Assembly: GCF_000233455.1 (NCBI RefSeq) | Contig: NZ_JH376420.1 | Coordinates: 820,941 to 884,940, forward strand | Length of the DNA stretch: 64,000 bases | Reading direction: 5' to 3' | From: [Clostridium] citroniae WAL-17108 | Lineage (GTDB): Bacteria > Bacillota > Clostridia > Lachnospirales > Lachnospiraceae | In this document: positions 32,468 through 41,926 of the stretch, piece after piece | Layout: every line of letters starts with the position of its first letter | Position numbering within the stretch: the stretch's first letter is position 1 | Translations under genes and position numbers: made by a program | The notes under the pieces: generated by a model | Told to the model about the DNA's origin: nothing | Database searches by the model: none | The model's input: the letters and a program-made list of their open reading frames with translations, nothing else

Positions 32468-33592
32468 ATGTCCGACTATACCATTTCCCGGATTTTTAAA
32501 AGCGACCTTCATGGCAGCCGGCAGATGGATCTGCTGCTGTTACAGGAAGGAATCCGCAGGGATCCCAATCTGGATTACTCCTGCGGACTGTTTGATGACA
32601 AAATGCAGCTGGTTGCCACGGGAAGCTGTTTCGGCAATACCCTTCGGTGTTTGGCGGTCAGCCGCCTGCATCAGGGCGAAGGGCTGATGAACCGCATTGT
32701 GACCCATCTCATGGAGGTACAGTATTTCCGCGGCAACACCCATTTATTTCTATATACAAAATGCTCCGCCGCCAGATTCTTCCACGATCTGGGATTTTAT
32801 GAAATTGCCCGGATTGACGGGCAGGTAGTGTTTATGGAGAATAAGAGGAATGGATTTGACAAATATCTGAAAGGTCTTAGCGGTGATCTGGCACAGCATG
32901 GTGCAGATTGCCGTGGTGCAGATTGCCGTGGTACAGGTTGCCGTGGTGCAGACTTCCGTGATGCAGCCCCCGGATCCAAACCGGTCTCAGCCATTGTCAT
33001 GAACGCCAATCCATTTACCCTGGGCCACCTGTATCTGATCGAAAAAGCGGCTGCACAAAGTGATCTGCTGCACATTTTTATTGTAAGCGAGGACGTCAGC
33101 CTTGTGCCCTTCCAGGTGAGAAAACGGCTGGTCATAGAAGGGACCGCTGGGATTCACAATCTGGTCTACCATGACAGCGGGCCTTATATTATCAGCAACG
33201 CAACATTTCCCAGCTACTTTCAAAAGGATGAGGATGCCGTGATCGAAAGCCATGCGCGGCTGGACCTGGCTATCTTTGCCCGGATCGCCGGGACGCTGGG
33301 GATCACCTGCCGGTATGTGGGGGAGGAACCATTCAGCCGGGTGACCGGTATCTACAACCGAATCATGGAATCCCAGCTTCCAAAGGCCGGTATCCATTGC
33401 CGCGTGATTCCCCGAAAGCAGGCGAACGGCACGGCAATCAGCGCCTCCTCTGTGCGCAATGCCATCAGGGAGAACCGCATGGACCTGCTTGCCGGTCTGG
33501 TTCCCGACAGCACTTATAGGTATTTTTGCAGTGGGGAAGCAGGGCCTGTGATCCGGGCCATTACAAGTCAGGATGATGTGATCCATTATTAG
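32468..33592 (+). CDS. citC: [citrate (pro-3S)-lyase] ligase
   Basis: A 374-residue CitC. Residues 1-130 are a GNAT-like domain (CLAVSRLHQGEGLMNRIVTHL) and residues 165-374 a nucleotidyltransferase with MNANPFTLGHLYLIEKA (HxGH-type ATP site) and a C-terminal ISASSVRNAI motif. It acetylates the CitD prosthetic group with acetate and ATP to activate citrate lyase. The linker between the domains holds four in-frame 15-base repeats (RGADC units). AAAGGAG lies just before ATG 32468; the gene follows the LysR stop by one base. Confidence 0.94.
   Translation: MSDYTISRIFKSDLHGSRQMDLLLLQEGIRRDPNLDYSCGLFDDKMQLVATGSCFGNTLRCLAVSRLHQGEGLMNRIVTHLMEVQYFRGNTHLFLYTKCSAARFFHDLGFYEIARIDGQVVFMENKRNGFDKYLKGLSGDLAQHGADCRGADCRGTGCRGADFRDAAPGSKPVSAIVMNANPFTLGHLYLIEKAAAQSDLLHIFIVSEDVSLVPFQVRKRLVIEGTAGIHNLVYHDSGPYIISNATFPSYFQKDEDAVIESHARLDLAIFARIAGTLGITCRYVGEEPFSRVTGIYNRIMESQLPKAGIHCRVIPRKQANGTAISASSVRNAIRENRMDLLAGLVPDSTYRYFCSGEAGPVIRAITSQDDVIHY
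32900..32959. repeat. 15-base tandem repeat in the citC linker
   Basis: Four 15-base units GGTGCAGATTGCCGT (two exact, two with 2-3 changes) coding for GADCR pentapeptides between the two domains of CitC. Copy number could vary without breaking the frame. Confidence 0.9.
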
Positions 33593-33609
33593 AAGGAGAG
33601 ACTACCGAT

Positions 33610-35034
33610 ATGAATATTGATTGTTCCAAGATTGCGGTCGGCAGGGAAGCGGCGCTTTTAGACATGCTGGATGCCAGAGAACGCAGGCAGGATATGCAGA
33701 GAGCTCTGATCGGACAATACCATCTTCCGGTCATTTCATTTACCCTTAATATAGTGGGGCCGGTAAAAGTATTTCCCCTGGCTGTGGAAACATTTTATGA
33801 GGGAGTGGACCTGATCGGGGCGCAGCTTAACGCCTGGAAGATTCCGGTCCTCTGTACCCGTTCCATCACGGCCCACACCGGCTGCGAATACTTTTGGGTC
33901 GTGGACGGAGATCTCTGTTTTATCAAGGAAACCCTCTGCCTTCTGGAGGACAGCTTAAGCTTCGGACGGCTGTTTGACATTGACGTGATCAACACGGACG
34001 GGCGGAAGATCTCCCGGACCGAGCTGGGATTTCCGGTCCGCAAATGCCTGCTCTGCAGCCGGGACGCATTTGTGTGCGGCAGGGCCAGAACCCATACGGT
34101 GAAGGAACTGCTTAATAAGGAATGCCAGCTCATGAAAGAGTATTTCACCTGCAGGTACGCAAAAAAACTTTCCTCTCTTTCCATGCTGGCCCTCTTATAT
34201 GAAGTCAGCGTCACGCCTAAGCCCGGCCTTGTGGACCGCAGCAATACGGGCGCCCACAGAGATATGGATATTTTCACCTTTGAGGCCAGTGCCGTTTCCC
34301 TGAACCATTTTTTTGAAAAGTTTGCCCTGTGCGGTATGGAAAACAGCCATGAATCATTTTCCCGCATCTTCTCCCGTCTCCGCTCCCTGGGCATACAGGC
34401 TGAGGATGCCATGATGAAGGCAACGCACAATATCAACACCCATAAGGGTCTTATCTTCTCCCTGGCCATTATGAACTGTTCCCTGGGTTATATGTACGCC
34501 AATCAGATCCCCTATTCCCAGGACAACCTGCTGTCGGTAAACCGCAGGCTGGTGGAGGATGTGCTGGAGGATTTTAAGGATATCACAGCGGAAAATGCCG
34601 GGACAAACGGTGAGCGCCTGTATGCCCTCTATGGAATGAAGGGCGCGAGGGGGGAGGCGCTGTCCGGGTATCATACGGTTTTAAAGGTGGCCCTTCCTGT
34701 GCTTAAGGACTATCTGGAAAAAGGGTTTTCCATCAATGACGCCGGTGCCATGACACTGTTACATATCATAGCAAGCTCGGAGGATACGAATATTGTGAAC
34801 CGTTCTTCTTATGGGGAGATGAAAGAGATACAGGGGAACCTTGGGAAAATGCTTCAGGAGGAAGAAATCATGCAGGGACAGGATGCAAAAGCTGGACTAG
34901 ATGCAAAAGCCGGACTGGCGTATATAGAAGATCTGGACCGGGACTTTATACAACGCAATATCAGTCCGGGAGGAAGTGCGGATCTTCTGGCGCTGACGTA
35001 TTTTATTTATCTGTTTGAAAAAGAATTTGGGTGA
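33610..35034 (+). CDS. citXG: CitX-CitG fusion (apo-CitD transferase and prosthetic group synthase)
   Basis: A 474-residue fusion. Residues 1-175 are CitX (GREAALLDMLDARERR ... FPVRKCLLCSRDAFVCGRARTHT), which attaches the phosphoribosyl-dephospho-CoA group to CitD. Residues 185-474 are CitG (ALLYEVSVTPKPGLVDRSNTGAH; THKGLIFSLAI; GAMTLLHIIASSEDTNI), which makes its precursor from dephospho-CoA and ATP. Such fusions are known in some Firmicutes and Haemophilus. Near the C-terminus is an 18-base in-frame duplication (DAKAGL twice, 34882-34917). The gene ends the rightward arm. Confidence 0.93.
   Translation: MNIDCSKIAVGREAALLDMLDARERRQDMQRALIGQYHLPVISFTLNIVGPVKVFPLAVETFYEGVDLIGAQLNAWKIPVLCTRSITAHTGCEYFWVVDGDLCFIKETLCLLEDSLSFGRLFDIDVINTDGRKISRTELGFPVRKCLLCSRDAFVCGRARTHTVKELLNKECQLMKEYFTCRYAKKLSSLSMLALLYEVSVTPKPGLVDRSNTGAHRDMDIFTFEASAVSLNHFFEKFALCGMENSHESFSRIFSRLRSLGIQAEDAMMKATHNINTHKGLIFSLAIMNCSLGYMYANQIPYSQDNLLSVNRRLVEDVLEDFKDITAENAGTNGERLYALYGMKGARGEALSGYHTVLKVALPVLKDYLEKGFSINDAGAMTLLHIIASSEDTNIVNRSSYGEMKEIQGNLGKMLQEEEIMQGQDAKAGLDAKAGLAYIEDLDRDFIQRNISPGGSADLLALTYFIYLFEKEFG
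34882..34917. repeat. 18-base in-frame duplication in citXG
   Basis: GATGCAAAAGCYGGACTR occurs twice in tandem (34882-34899, 34900-34917), differing at two bases, coding DAKAGL twice. Confidence 0.85.
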
Positions 35035-35104
35035 GGGAGGACTGGTCAGTACAGGGTAACCGTCATCGGACAGCACTTACCTGACACAGTTCCTCCCTCT
35101 TTGT
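35033..35104 (+). terminator. possible terminator after citXG
   Basis: GAGGGAGG (35033-35040) and CCTCCCTC (35092-35099) can pair over a long loop, followed by TTTG. The loop is large, so this is tentative. Confidence 0.4.
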
Positions 35105-38100
35105 CATCCCAAATCTTTCCGCATATATTTTCCCAGCATTTCCTTTAAAACCTTTATCTCCACCGGCTTGGCAAGAAAGTCATCCATCCCGGCTTCCAGA
35201 CAGCGTTTCCGGTCCTCCTCAAAGGCGTCCGCGGTGAGAGCGATAATAGGGATACGGGCTGCATCCGGCCGTTCCAGGGCACGGATGGCCCTGGTTGCCT
35301 GATATCCGTCCATAACCGGCATGCGGCAGTCCATTAAGATGGCGCTGTAATACCCCGGCTTCCGGCTTTGGAATGCCTCAACGCCCTCCTTTCCATTGAC
35401 AGCCAGTTCCGTGGTCAGGCCCAGGAACTCCAGGATTCCCATCATGATCTCCTGATTAATGGCATTATCCTCACACAGCAGTATGCAGGCAGACTGTCCG
35501 GTGGGATCACCGGCCGCATCCGCTGCCAGTTCCTTCTCACATGGTCCCTTGGCGGCCGGGACATCCATCTCGATCACGAATATACTTCCCTTGCCGATGC
35601 TGCTCTCCACATGTATGGTGCCGTTCATCAGGTCTACCAGCCGTTTAACAATAGCAAGCCCCAGTCCGGTGCCGGACATTCCCATGGCCTTTCTGCTCTC
35701 CTGGGTAAATGATTTGAACATCTGCTTTTGGAACTCCGGGGACATGCCCATCCCATTATCCTCCACCCGCATGGTCAGGTGGATTATTCCGCTGTCCTTG
35801 GGCACTCCTTTTATGGTGAGTGTGACTGTTCCTTTTTCATCCGTATATTTGACCGCATTGGACAGCAGGTTAAACAGGATCTGGTTAAAACGCTGCTGGT
35901 CCGCCAGGACTGTGATCTTCTCATCCACATCGATCCTGAAATCGATCTGTTTTTCCCCTGACAGGGGCAGGATCACGCTTTCCAGATACCTGCGCAGTTC
36001 CTTCATGGAGTATGCCTTGGGGTGCAGCTCGATCATGCCGCTTTCAATCTTGGACATGTCCAGGATATCGTTGATCAAGGTCAGCAAAAAGCCGGATGAG
36101 ATTGAAATCTTTTTCAGATAGCTTCTCATGGCCTCCTCTCCCACCCCGTCCTGAAGGGCCAGCTGGGTCATTCCGATAATACCGTTCATGGGTGTGCGGA
36201 TATCATGGGACATATTGGCCAGGAACTCTGACTTGGCTTTGCTGGCCTCGTCCGCTTCCCTCACCGCCTGCTCCAGCCTGCGCTCTTTTAACACTTCATC
36301 CGTTCTGTCACTGACACAGAAAATCCACTTTTTCTGCCAGTCTGCTCCCTCCGGAACATAGCCGCTCAGGCGCAGGAGCTGCTGCTTGCCGCTCCCGGGA
36401 TTGCTGTATGGAAAATCTACGTAGAAATTTTTCTTGTCTTTCATGATCCTTTGGATCCGTTCCAGTTCCTCATCATCAAACGGAAGCTTGATGGATCTGG
36501 TATCATGATCCAAAATCTCCCTGCTTTCAAACCCCAGGATACGCCCGATATTTTCAGAGACATAATCCACCTCGTCAGTTTCATGGTCAAACACCAGGAA
36601 AACGCTGTCCACATTTTCAGCAAGGAGCCGGAAAAGCGTATTGCGGTATTCCCTTTCATGAAGCTTTGTTTTGGTAATCCGGTTATTATAGATAATGAGC
36701 AGAACAGCTACTAGAAGGACCACCACCACAAACGCGCCCACAAGATAGGCCATGCCGGAGGATTCTTCTTTTATCACATCATAGGGTATCATGGTGATCA
36801 GATATTCCGCTGCAGCGTCATTGACCGGGACAAAATAGAGATAGACCTTTTTCCCTTTCAGGCTGACAACCGCACTTCCCGTCTTTCCTCCCGACAGGGC
36901 GTTCCTTATCTCTCCGGCCGTTTTTGTGTCACCGTTTTCATTCAAGGCACTATACAGATCACCATGTACGTTCTCCGGCATGATTCTGTCCGAGTAGATA
37001 ACAAACTCACCGGTTCGGGCATCGATCACGCAGGAAAATCCCTGCCCGTCATAAAACTCCATAACACTGGGCACATAATACCTGGACAGATTGACCATTC
37101 CATAGAGTACGCCTGCCTTTTTATCTTCATGGTATAGATCCGTGCGGTACGCAATCTGCCGTTTGCCGTTTGCCTCCCAAAAAGGCCTGCTGACATTACT
37201 GCCCTGGGGAAAGTCCAGTTTTGCGGCAAAGTCAGACGCTTCTTCCGGCTGTCGTTGGCCGGAGGACACACATTTTCCATCATCATATGACGCGATCATC
37301 TCACTGAAACCGGAATCCGGGGCTGCCTGCAGTATATCTGCCGCCTCGTCCCTGTCATAAAGCTTTCCCAACACCTCCGCCATGTTGGCAAGGACTGCCT
37401 GGTCCGCATCGGTGGCATTGGAGATACACTGGACCCCGGCCAAAGAAGTGGTGCGGATCGCCAAAACAGCCGCATCCCACTGTGTATTTGACAGATACAT
37501 GGTAAAACCGATCACTGCGGCAATGATAAGGATAACCGATGCGATGATAACACCCATATGCTTCCAGTTTACGTGCTGCTGCTTTGGAAGCTTGTCCGTA
37601 ACTCCGGCATGTCTGCCAACCCATTGGCGCAGCTGTCTCATCTGTCTGGCATCCTTTTGGATGATCTCTTCCTTTTCCATCAGCTTGGATGCATATTCAT
37701 CCAGTTTAAGGCGGTCATCCTTCAGCTGGTTATTAGCCATTACCAGATTCGTGGCATCCAGGCACAGACAGACGATCTGGTCAATGCCGCGGCTGTCACG
37801 GCTGCGCACGCCCTTGATATCTCCCCAGAAATAGCTGTTATCGCTTTTTCTGATACGCAAAAGCGCCTTAAACTCATCCCCCTGATCCATTGTGTCCAGG
37901 ACGGCCGCCCGCAAAAGCCCCCGATCTTCCGGGTGGACCGCATTGCTCAGTCTGCCGGCTATGGCTTCCAGGTACTCCTTCTCATTCCTGTATCCCAGAT
38001 AGATGAGCATATTCTGGTTGATAATAGCCAGAGGAAAGTCCTTCCCCAACTCCATGGCAAAGATTCCACCGGGCAGCATTGTATTCACAAAATCGCGCAG

Positions 38101-38541
38101 GACATCGGATTCATGCTGCTTTGCAAACTCAAAGGGAAAATACTCTCCCTGTTCCTGGTGTCCTTCCGGAATAGAGGTATGCATCTCGCAGATCTTTGAC
38201 CGGCCGTTCTCCATCTTTGTCATACAGGTAACGCGGCTGAACATGATCAGGCCGTCCGCGCCGATCTTCATCTTCACGGATGCAATACCAAAACCTTCTT
38301 CCCATGTGCGCTCCCGTTCATCGCTGAACGTGATCTCATAGGGGGGCGGGGATATACGGATCTCCTTTTCAATATATGCCCTGGCCTCATCCAGATTCTG
38401 CACATCCTCCTCATCGGAGGTGCCAAACCAGTGGATATCCAGGCTTAAGCATTCAACCGCCTTGTCTGCATTGCGTTCCACATAGTCACTTTCACAGAAA
38501 CATTTTAACAGTTCCAGCGGCGACCAAGAGTCCCTCTCCAT
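35104..38541 (-). CDS. hybrid sensor histidine kinase / response regulator with SnoaL-like N-terminus
   Basis: A 1145-residue hybrid kinase. In order: a SnoaL/NTF2-like domain (1-135, CFCESDYVERNADKAVECLS ... HWFGTS), a PAS domain (about 145-265), a coiled segment, a membrane span (about 327-350), an extracytoplasmic sensor region (350-590), a second span (about 592-617), a second PAS (about 635-745), HisKA with the phospho-His in ANMSHDIRTPMNG (about 778), an HATPase (NLLSNAVKYTDEKG; GTGLGLAIVKRLV) and a receiver with phospho-Asp about 1071 (AILMDCRMPVMDGY). No output regulator adjoins it. This layout, with two cytoplasmic sensors before the membrane, is seen in Lachnospiraceae. Signal unknown. 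Confidence 0.93.
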   Translation of the reverse strand: MERDSWSPLELLKCFCESDYVERNADKAVECLSLDIHWFGTSDEEDVQNLDEARAYIEKEIRISPPPYEITFSDERERTWEEGFGIASVKMKIGADGLIMFSRVTCMTKMENGRSKICEMHTSIPEGHQEQGEYFPFEFAKQHESDVLRDFVNTMLPGGIFAMELGKDFPLAIINQNMLIYLGYRNEKEYLEAIAGRLSNAVHPEDRGLLRAAVLDTMDQGDEFKALLRIRKSDNSYFWGDIKGVRSRDSRGIDQIVCLCLDATNLVMANNQLKDDRLKLDEYASKLMEKEEIIQKDARQMRQLRQWVGRHAGVTDKLPKQQHVNWKHMGVIIASVILIIAAVIGFTMYLSNTQWDAAVLAIRTTSLAGVQCISNATDADQAVLANMAEVLGKLYDRDEAADILQAAPDSGFSEMIASYDDGKCVSSGQRQPEEASDFAAKLDFPQGSNVSRPFWEANGKRQIAYRTDLYHEDKKAGVLYGMVNLSRYYVPSVMEFYDGQGFSCVIDARTGEFVIYSDRIMPENVHGDLYSALNENGDTKTAGEIRNALSGGKTGSAVVSLKGKKVYLYFVPVNDAAAEYLITMIPYDVIKEESSGMAYLVGAFVVVVLLVAVLLIIYNNRITKTKLHEREYRNTLFRLLAENVDSVFLVFDHETDEVDYVSENIGRILGFESREILDHDTRSIKLPFDDEELERIQRIMKDKKNFYVDFPYSNPGSGKQQLLRLSGYVPEGADWQKKWIFCVSDRTDEVLKERRLEQAVREADEASKAKSEFLANMSHDIRTPMNGIIGMTQLALQDGVGEEAMRSYLKKISISSGFLLTLINDILDMSKIESGMIELHPKAYSMKELRRYLESVILPLSGEKQIDFRIDVDEKITVLADQQRFNQILFNLLSNAVKYTDEKGTVTLTIKGVPKDSGIIHLTMRVEDNGMGMSPEFQKQMFKSFTQESRKAMGMSGTGLGLAIVKRLVDLMNGTIHVESSIGKGSIFVIEMDVPAAKGPCEKELAADAAGDPTGQSACILLCEDNAINQEIMMGILEFLGLTTELAVNGKEGVEAFQSRKPGYYSAILMDCRMPVMDGYQATRAIRALERPDAARIPIIALTADAFEEDRKRCLEAGMDDFLAKPVEIKVLKEMLGKYMRKDLG

Positions 38542-38694
38542 CCGTGAATCTCCCCCTATTCCCGCAGCAGATATGCGTCTTTTGTATCTTTATTTTATCT
38601 TCCGTTTTCATCCATTCTATCATAGAAGATGGGCAGATGCAATGACTGGCAGATTTGGGAACGGGTGTATGAAAAATCCTTCGGACCGGATAGC

Positions 38695-39228
38695 CTATTG
38701 GATCGGGCCGTCTTTTTGATGAACTGCAGCTGCCTTCCTAAAAAAATCCTCCAACTCCCTGACCGGCACCAGAAGGCCGTCCCGTGAACCGAGTAAATGC
38801 TTCCCAAACCGGTAGCTTGGCACTGCGTCCAGGCGGTTCTCTCCCCAGGCGTACCGGTTGCCTGCCAGCACCTGCTCCCGGTAACGGTCTTCCTCTATAC
38901 AATTCTTAAAAGCATTGTGGTCTGCCCCGCACTGTTTGGCAAGCCCGGCAAGTACGTCTGTTGATGCAATATCCATGTTCTTGTCAAAGCATGCCTCATA
39001 AACCAGCCTGTGGTATTTCCACAGATTTCCTCCGTGCTCCTGGATATAATACATGCCCTGGATCGCACGGTCGCTGTGCATAAAATAAGTTTCCGGGTAT
39101 GGATGTGACTCACAGGGACGCCATGTAATCTCTATCCGGGGATAGTATTCCAGAAGATTCAGCAGATTCTTGTGGCCGCGGTAGCAATAGGGACAGGCAT
39201 AATCAAAAAACAGTTCTATGTTTATCAT
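38695..39228 (-). CDS. DsbA family oxidoreductase (FrnE-like)
   Basis: A 177-residue thioredoxin-fold protein with CPYC active site (FFDYACPYCYRGHKNLL, residues 5-22) and the helical insertion of the DsbA/FrnE (2-hydroxychromene isomerase-like) group; VPSYRFGKHLL carries the cis-Pro. No signal peptide, so it is cytoplasmic. ATG 39228 overlaps the GNAT stop (ATGA) with GGAG 6 bases upstream. Likely a thiol-disulphide exchange or glutathione-related enzyme; substrate not predictable. Confidence 0.85.
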   Translation of the reverse strand: MINIELFFDYACPYCYRGHKNLLNLLEYYPRIEITWRPCESHPYPETYFMHSDRAIQGMYYIQEHGGNLWKYHRLVYEACFDKNMDIASTDVLAGLAKQCGADHNAFKNCIEEDRYREQVLAGNRYAWGENRLDAVPSYRFGKHLLGSRDGLLVPVRELEDFFRKAAAVHQKDGPIQ

Positions 39229-39848
39229 TTCAAACTCCATTCTTTTATATCATAGGTATCTCTTTCAATAAAGTGAACCGCCCACTGATCCCAGTAGCCC
39301 TCATACACTCTGCCATCCTGTCCGTCAAAGTTCAGCTGATACATCCTGAATGTGACCAGGATATCCTTAGGCTGCCACTGTTCCTCATATGTATATTTGT
39401 AACTCATTCCCAGCCGCTTCATTACCTCGCCGCTGCGGGGATTCTTCACATCATGGGTGGCTGTAATATAAAGAAAGCCATCCCTTTTCAGCTGCCGGAT
39501 CACCGCCCTGCATGCCTCACTTATAATTCCATTGTGCCAAAACTCCCTGCGCAGTCCATACCCCAGATCATAGGGAGCCTTTGTTCCTACATTAACATAT
39601 CCAATGGGTATCTGGTCACTCTTTAAACAGACGGCATAGCAATATCCCCGGGGCTGCCTGTAAGCATCCCTGTATTTTGTTTCAAATAATGCCCTGGCTT
39701 CCTCCAGTGTTTTCAGAGGGAACCAGGGCAGATAGGTGTTCACCTCCGGATCACTGTATATGGCAAACAGAGCATCTATATCCTGCTCGGTAAATTTCCG
39801 TAATATCAGCCGCTCCGTTTCTAATGAGGGCGTATTTATAAATTCCAT
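39225..39848 (-). CDS. GNAT family N-acetyltransferase
   Basis: A 207-residue acetyltransferase of the RimJ/RimL type: LETERLILRKFTEQDIDALFAIYSDPEVNTYLPW at the N-terminus and the acetyl-CoA region GYGLRREFWHNGIISEACRAVI. It would acetylate an amine on a protein or small molecule. AGGAGG lies 9 bases upstream. It forms a two-gene operon with the DsbA-like gene. Confidence 0.9.
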   Translation of the reverse strand: MEFINTPSLETERLILRKFTEQDIDALFAIYSDPEVNTYLPWFPLKTLEEARALFETKYRDAYRQPRGYCYAVCLKSDQIPIGYVNVGTKAPYDLGYGLRREFWHNGIISEACRAVIRQLKRDGFLYITATHDVKNPRSGEVMKRLGMSYKYTYEEQWQPKDILVTFRMYQLNFDGQDGRVYEGYWDQWAVHFIERDTYDIKEWSLK

Positions 39849-39943
39849 TACTTATTGCCTCCTATATCTTATTTCGTATCATTATATCAGAAATCTATGG
39901 TACAATATAGCTGTTAAATCAAAATTGGAGGAGGTTTCGGACA

Positions 39944-40528
39944 TTGACTGAGAGAGAAAAGATGCTGGCCGGTCAGCTTTATGATTGCGGTGATAAAGAA
40001 TTACTGGCCGAGTGGCACAGGGCAAAGGATCTGGCAAGGGACTATAACAATACCGATTCTTCAAATAAAGAAGAAAAAGAGCGCATCCTTAATTTATTAC
40101 TTGGCGGTCGAGGGGAAAATTTATGGATCACGGCCCCCTTCTATGTTGATTATGGAAACAATATCTACTTTGGGAATAACTGTGAGGTTAATATGAACTG
40201 CACCTTTTTAGACGACAACAAAATTGTCATTGGAAATAACGCCCTGATTGCTCCCAATGTACAGATTTATACTGCTTTTCATCCAACCAATGCAGCCAGA
40301 CGGTTTGGCTGTCCCAAAGAGGACGGTTCCTTTGAATTTTGCAAGACGCAAACATTACCTGTGGTGATCGGCGATAATGTATGGATTGGCGGCGGGGCCA
40401 TCATTATGCCCGGTGTTACCATTGGCAATCATGTTGTGATCGGTGCGGGAAGTGTTGTTACAAAGGATATTCCCGACAATATGATCGCCTGCGGAAATCC
40501 CTGCCGGGCTGTAAGGGAAAACAGGTAG
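39944..40528 (+). CDS. sugar O-acetyltransferase (maltose/galactoside acetyltransferase family)
   Basis: A 194-residue left-handed beta-helix acetyltransferase: N-terminal maltose acetyltransferase domain (TEREKMLAGQLYDCGDKELLAEWHRA), hexapeptide repeats from about residue 70 (YFGNNCEVNMNCTFLDDN), catalytic His in TAFHPTNAARR, and GDNVWIGGGAIIMPGVTIG. It starts with TTG (39944), which has GGAGGAGG 9 bases upstream and gives the usual MTEREKM start. Likely detoxifies non-metabolised sugars. Confidence 0.9.
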   Translation: MTEREKMLAGQLYDCGDKELLAEWHRAKDLARDYNNTDSSNKEEKERILNLLLGGRGENLWITAPFYVDYGNNIYFGNNCEVNMNCTFLDDNKIVIGNNALIAPNVQIYTAFHPTNAARRFGCPKEDGSFEFCKTQTLPVVIGDNVWIGGGAIIMPGVTIGNHVVIGAGSVVTKDIPDNMIACGNPCRAVRENR

Positions 40529-40624
40529 CGCACACTTATGGTTCACAATGGTGTACATCATAAAACCGCCTGCCCCGGCCGCACCAGGAACCGTTCCGAT
40601 GCTTCCTGTGCAGCCAAGGCAGGC

Positions 40625-40684
40625 GGCAACTCTGTCCGCAATTCTATTCTTAATTCTGTTCGCAGCTCTATCCGCAATTCTGCT
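40625..40684. repeat. five 12-base units downstream of the methyltransferase gene
   Basis: Five degenerate 12-base units based on CGCAAYTCTRTC from 40625 to 40684. They lie outside a recognised gene, about 20 bases beyond the methyltransferase stop codon. The minus strand keeps an open tetrapeptide pattern (RIAD, RAAN, RIKN, RIAD) through them, so they may be a remnant of coding sequence. Confidence 0.6.
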
Positions 40685-40704
40685 TAATTGTCAGTTCCAA
40701 TCAT

Positions 40705-41736
40705 CTATTCGGTCGTCTCAGCCGCCGGTTCCGTCACTGGTTCCGCCTTTTGTTCCGCCATCTGTTCATCATATACCTGTCGGACGCGTATTGCCAGCTG
40801 TTCCATATGGTCATGATCTGTTCCGCAGCAGCCGCCCAGTAATTTCAGTCCGTAATCCTTATGTAACTTCATCATCTCATCCGCCCACTCATCCGCCGGG
40901 CTGCTGTACACGACCGGACTGTTATCTAATTCCTCCGGGCTCAGAGGAGAGCCGTTGCCTTCCAGTCCTAAGAAGCGTTCCCGAACCGCATTGGTGCGAT
41001 TCCGCCTTTTATCCAGGGCAGACATAACATTTCGCGGATGAACGCAGTTGACCTGGTAAAACATAGGGGGATGATCCCCTGTCTTGGCGTCAATATAGTC
41101 AATGGCCTCACTGAGCCACGTTCCATCCATCAGCTTTCCGTCCTTACGGATCAGGAATGTGATAAAGTACGGAATGGAGGTTTCGCTTAATGCCCGGGCG
41201 CATCCGGCAGCATCCGGCAGACTGGGGGTCAGGCCGTTCCTCACATGGTCGATCATGGATGTCTCCAGCTTTTTCGCATGGTCTGTATAGTATAAATAAG
41301 CCTCCTCCTCATCTAATCCGGAGAAGGGATTATAAGGATCGCCGGTGAAACCCATGGTGGTGCCAATGAAGATCTGGTCGCGGATAGCGGGATAACCGTC
41401 CACGATGGAACGGCAGTGGTTCAGATTATCCGCTGATACATCCCGGTCCTCCCAATAGGTTCCTTTCCCCATGGATGGGGTGGTAAACTTGCTGTACGGA
41501 TGAAGAATCATTGGAAGATCATATTTCTGTGCAATCTGTATGTAGTCATGAAACACGGCGTCCAATCCCCGATGCCCATTCTCAGTATAATAAAGGCCGG
41601 CCAGCTTCAGCGGGGGCGTTGGGTCCTGATGTGTAAAATTACGTTTGATCCGTTCCCCCACAGATCCCTGCAGCATCATGATGGGGACTTTTGCAAATGT
41701 TTTTTTAAATTTTTCTCTCCGTTGTGTGGTTGTCAT
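40705..41736 (-). CDS. homocysteine S-methyltransferase family protein
   Basis: A 343-residue barrel protein with the zinc-binding cysteines of the family: NCVHPRN in the middle and GGCCGTDHDHM near the end. It begins ILMLQG-like (VPIMMLQGSVGERI), as in members that act on homocysteine with S-methylmethionine or another methyl donor. The C-terminal 20 residues (AEQKAEPVTEPAAETTE) are low-complexity. It has its own promoter and is not in the adjacent sugar operon. The methyl donor and acceptor are not certain. Confidence 0.85.
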   Translation of the reverse strand: MTTTQRREKFKKTFAKVPIMMLQGSVGERIKRNFTHQDPTPPLKLAGLYYTENGHRGLDAVFHDYIQIAQKYDLPMILHPYSKFTTPSMGKGTYWEDRDVSADNLNHCRSIVDGYPAIRDQIFIGTTMGFTGDPYNPFSGLDEEEAYLYYTDHAKKLETSMIDHVRNGLTPSLPDAAGCARALSETSIPYFITFLIRKDGKLMDGTWLSEAIDYIDAKTGDHPPMFYQVNCVHPRNVMSALDKRRNRTNAVRERFLGLEGNGSPLSPEELDNSPVVYSSPADEWADEMMKLHKDYGLKLLGGCCGTDHDHMEQLAIRVRQVYDEQMAEQKAEPVTEPAAETTE

Positions 41737-41824
41737 GTATCATACCTCCTGCTTTTCTTTTTATAAAATACAGCTTGCTACACCCCTGGGAGAGCCCTGA
41801 CCCGGTCCCATCCCACTCTTACTT

Positions 41825-41853
41825 ACTATAGCATTTTTAGGTATGATTTTCAA
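41825..41853 (-). promoter_or_regulatory. promoter of the homocysteine methyltransferase gene
   Basis: Minus strand: TTGAAA (41853-41848), 17-base spacer, TATAGT (41830-41825), giving a leader of about 85 bases before the start codon. I saw no SAM riboswitch fold in it. Confidence 0.65.
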
Positions 41854-41926
41854 TAGATATATCGTCATGTTGACTTTACTTTATATCCTGTTATTATAGC
41901 CTGCTCAACGTTAAGTATAACTTTAT

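Noticed and set aside
41737..41824. SAM (S-box) or T-box riboswitch in the leader of the homocysteine methyltransferase gene
   Set aside because: The leader is about 85 bases, too short, and lacks the conserved cores and a terminator.
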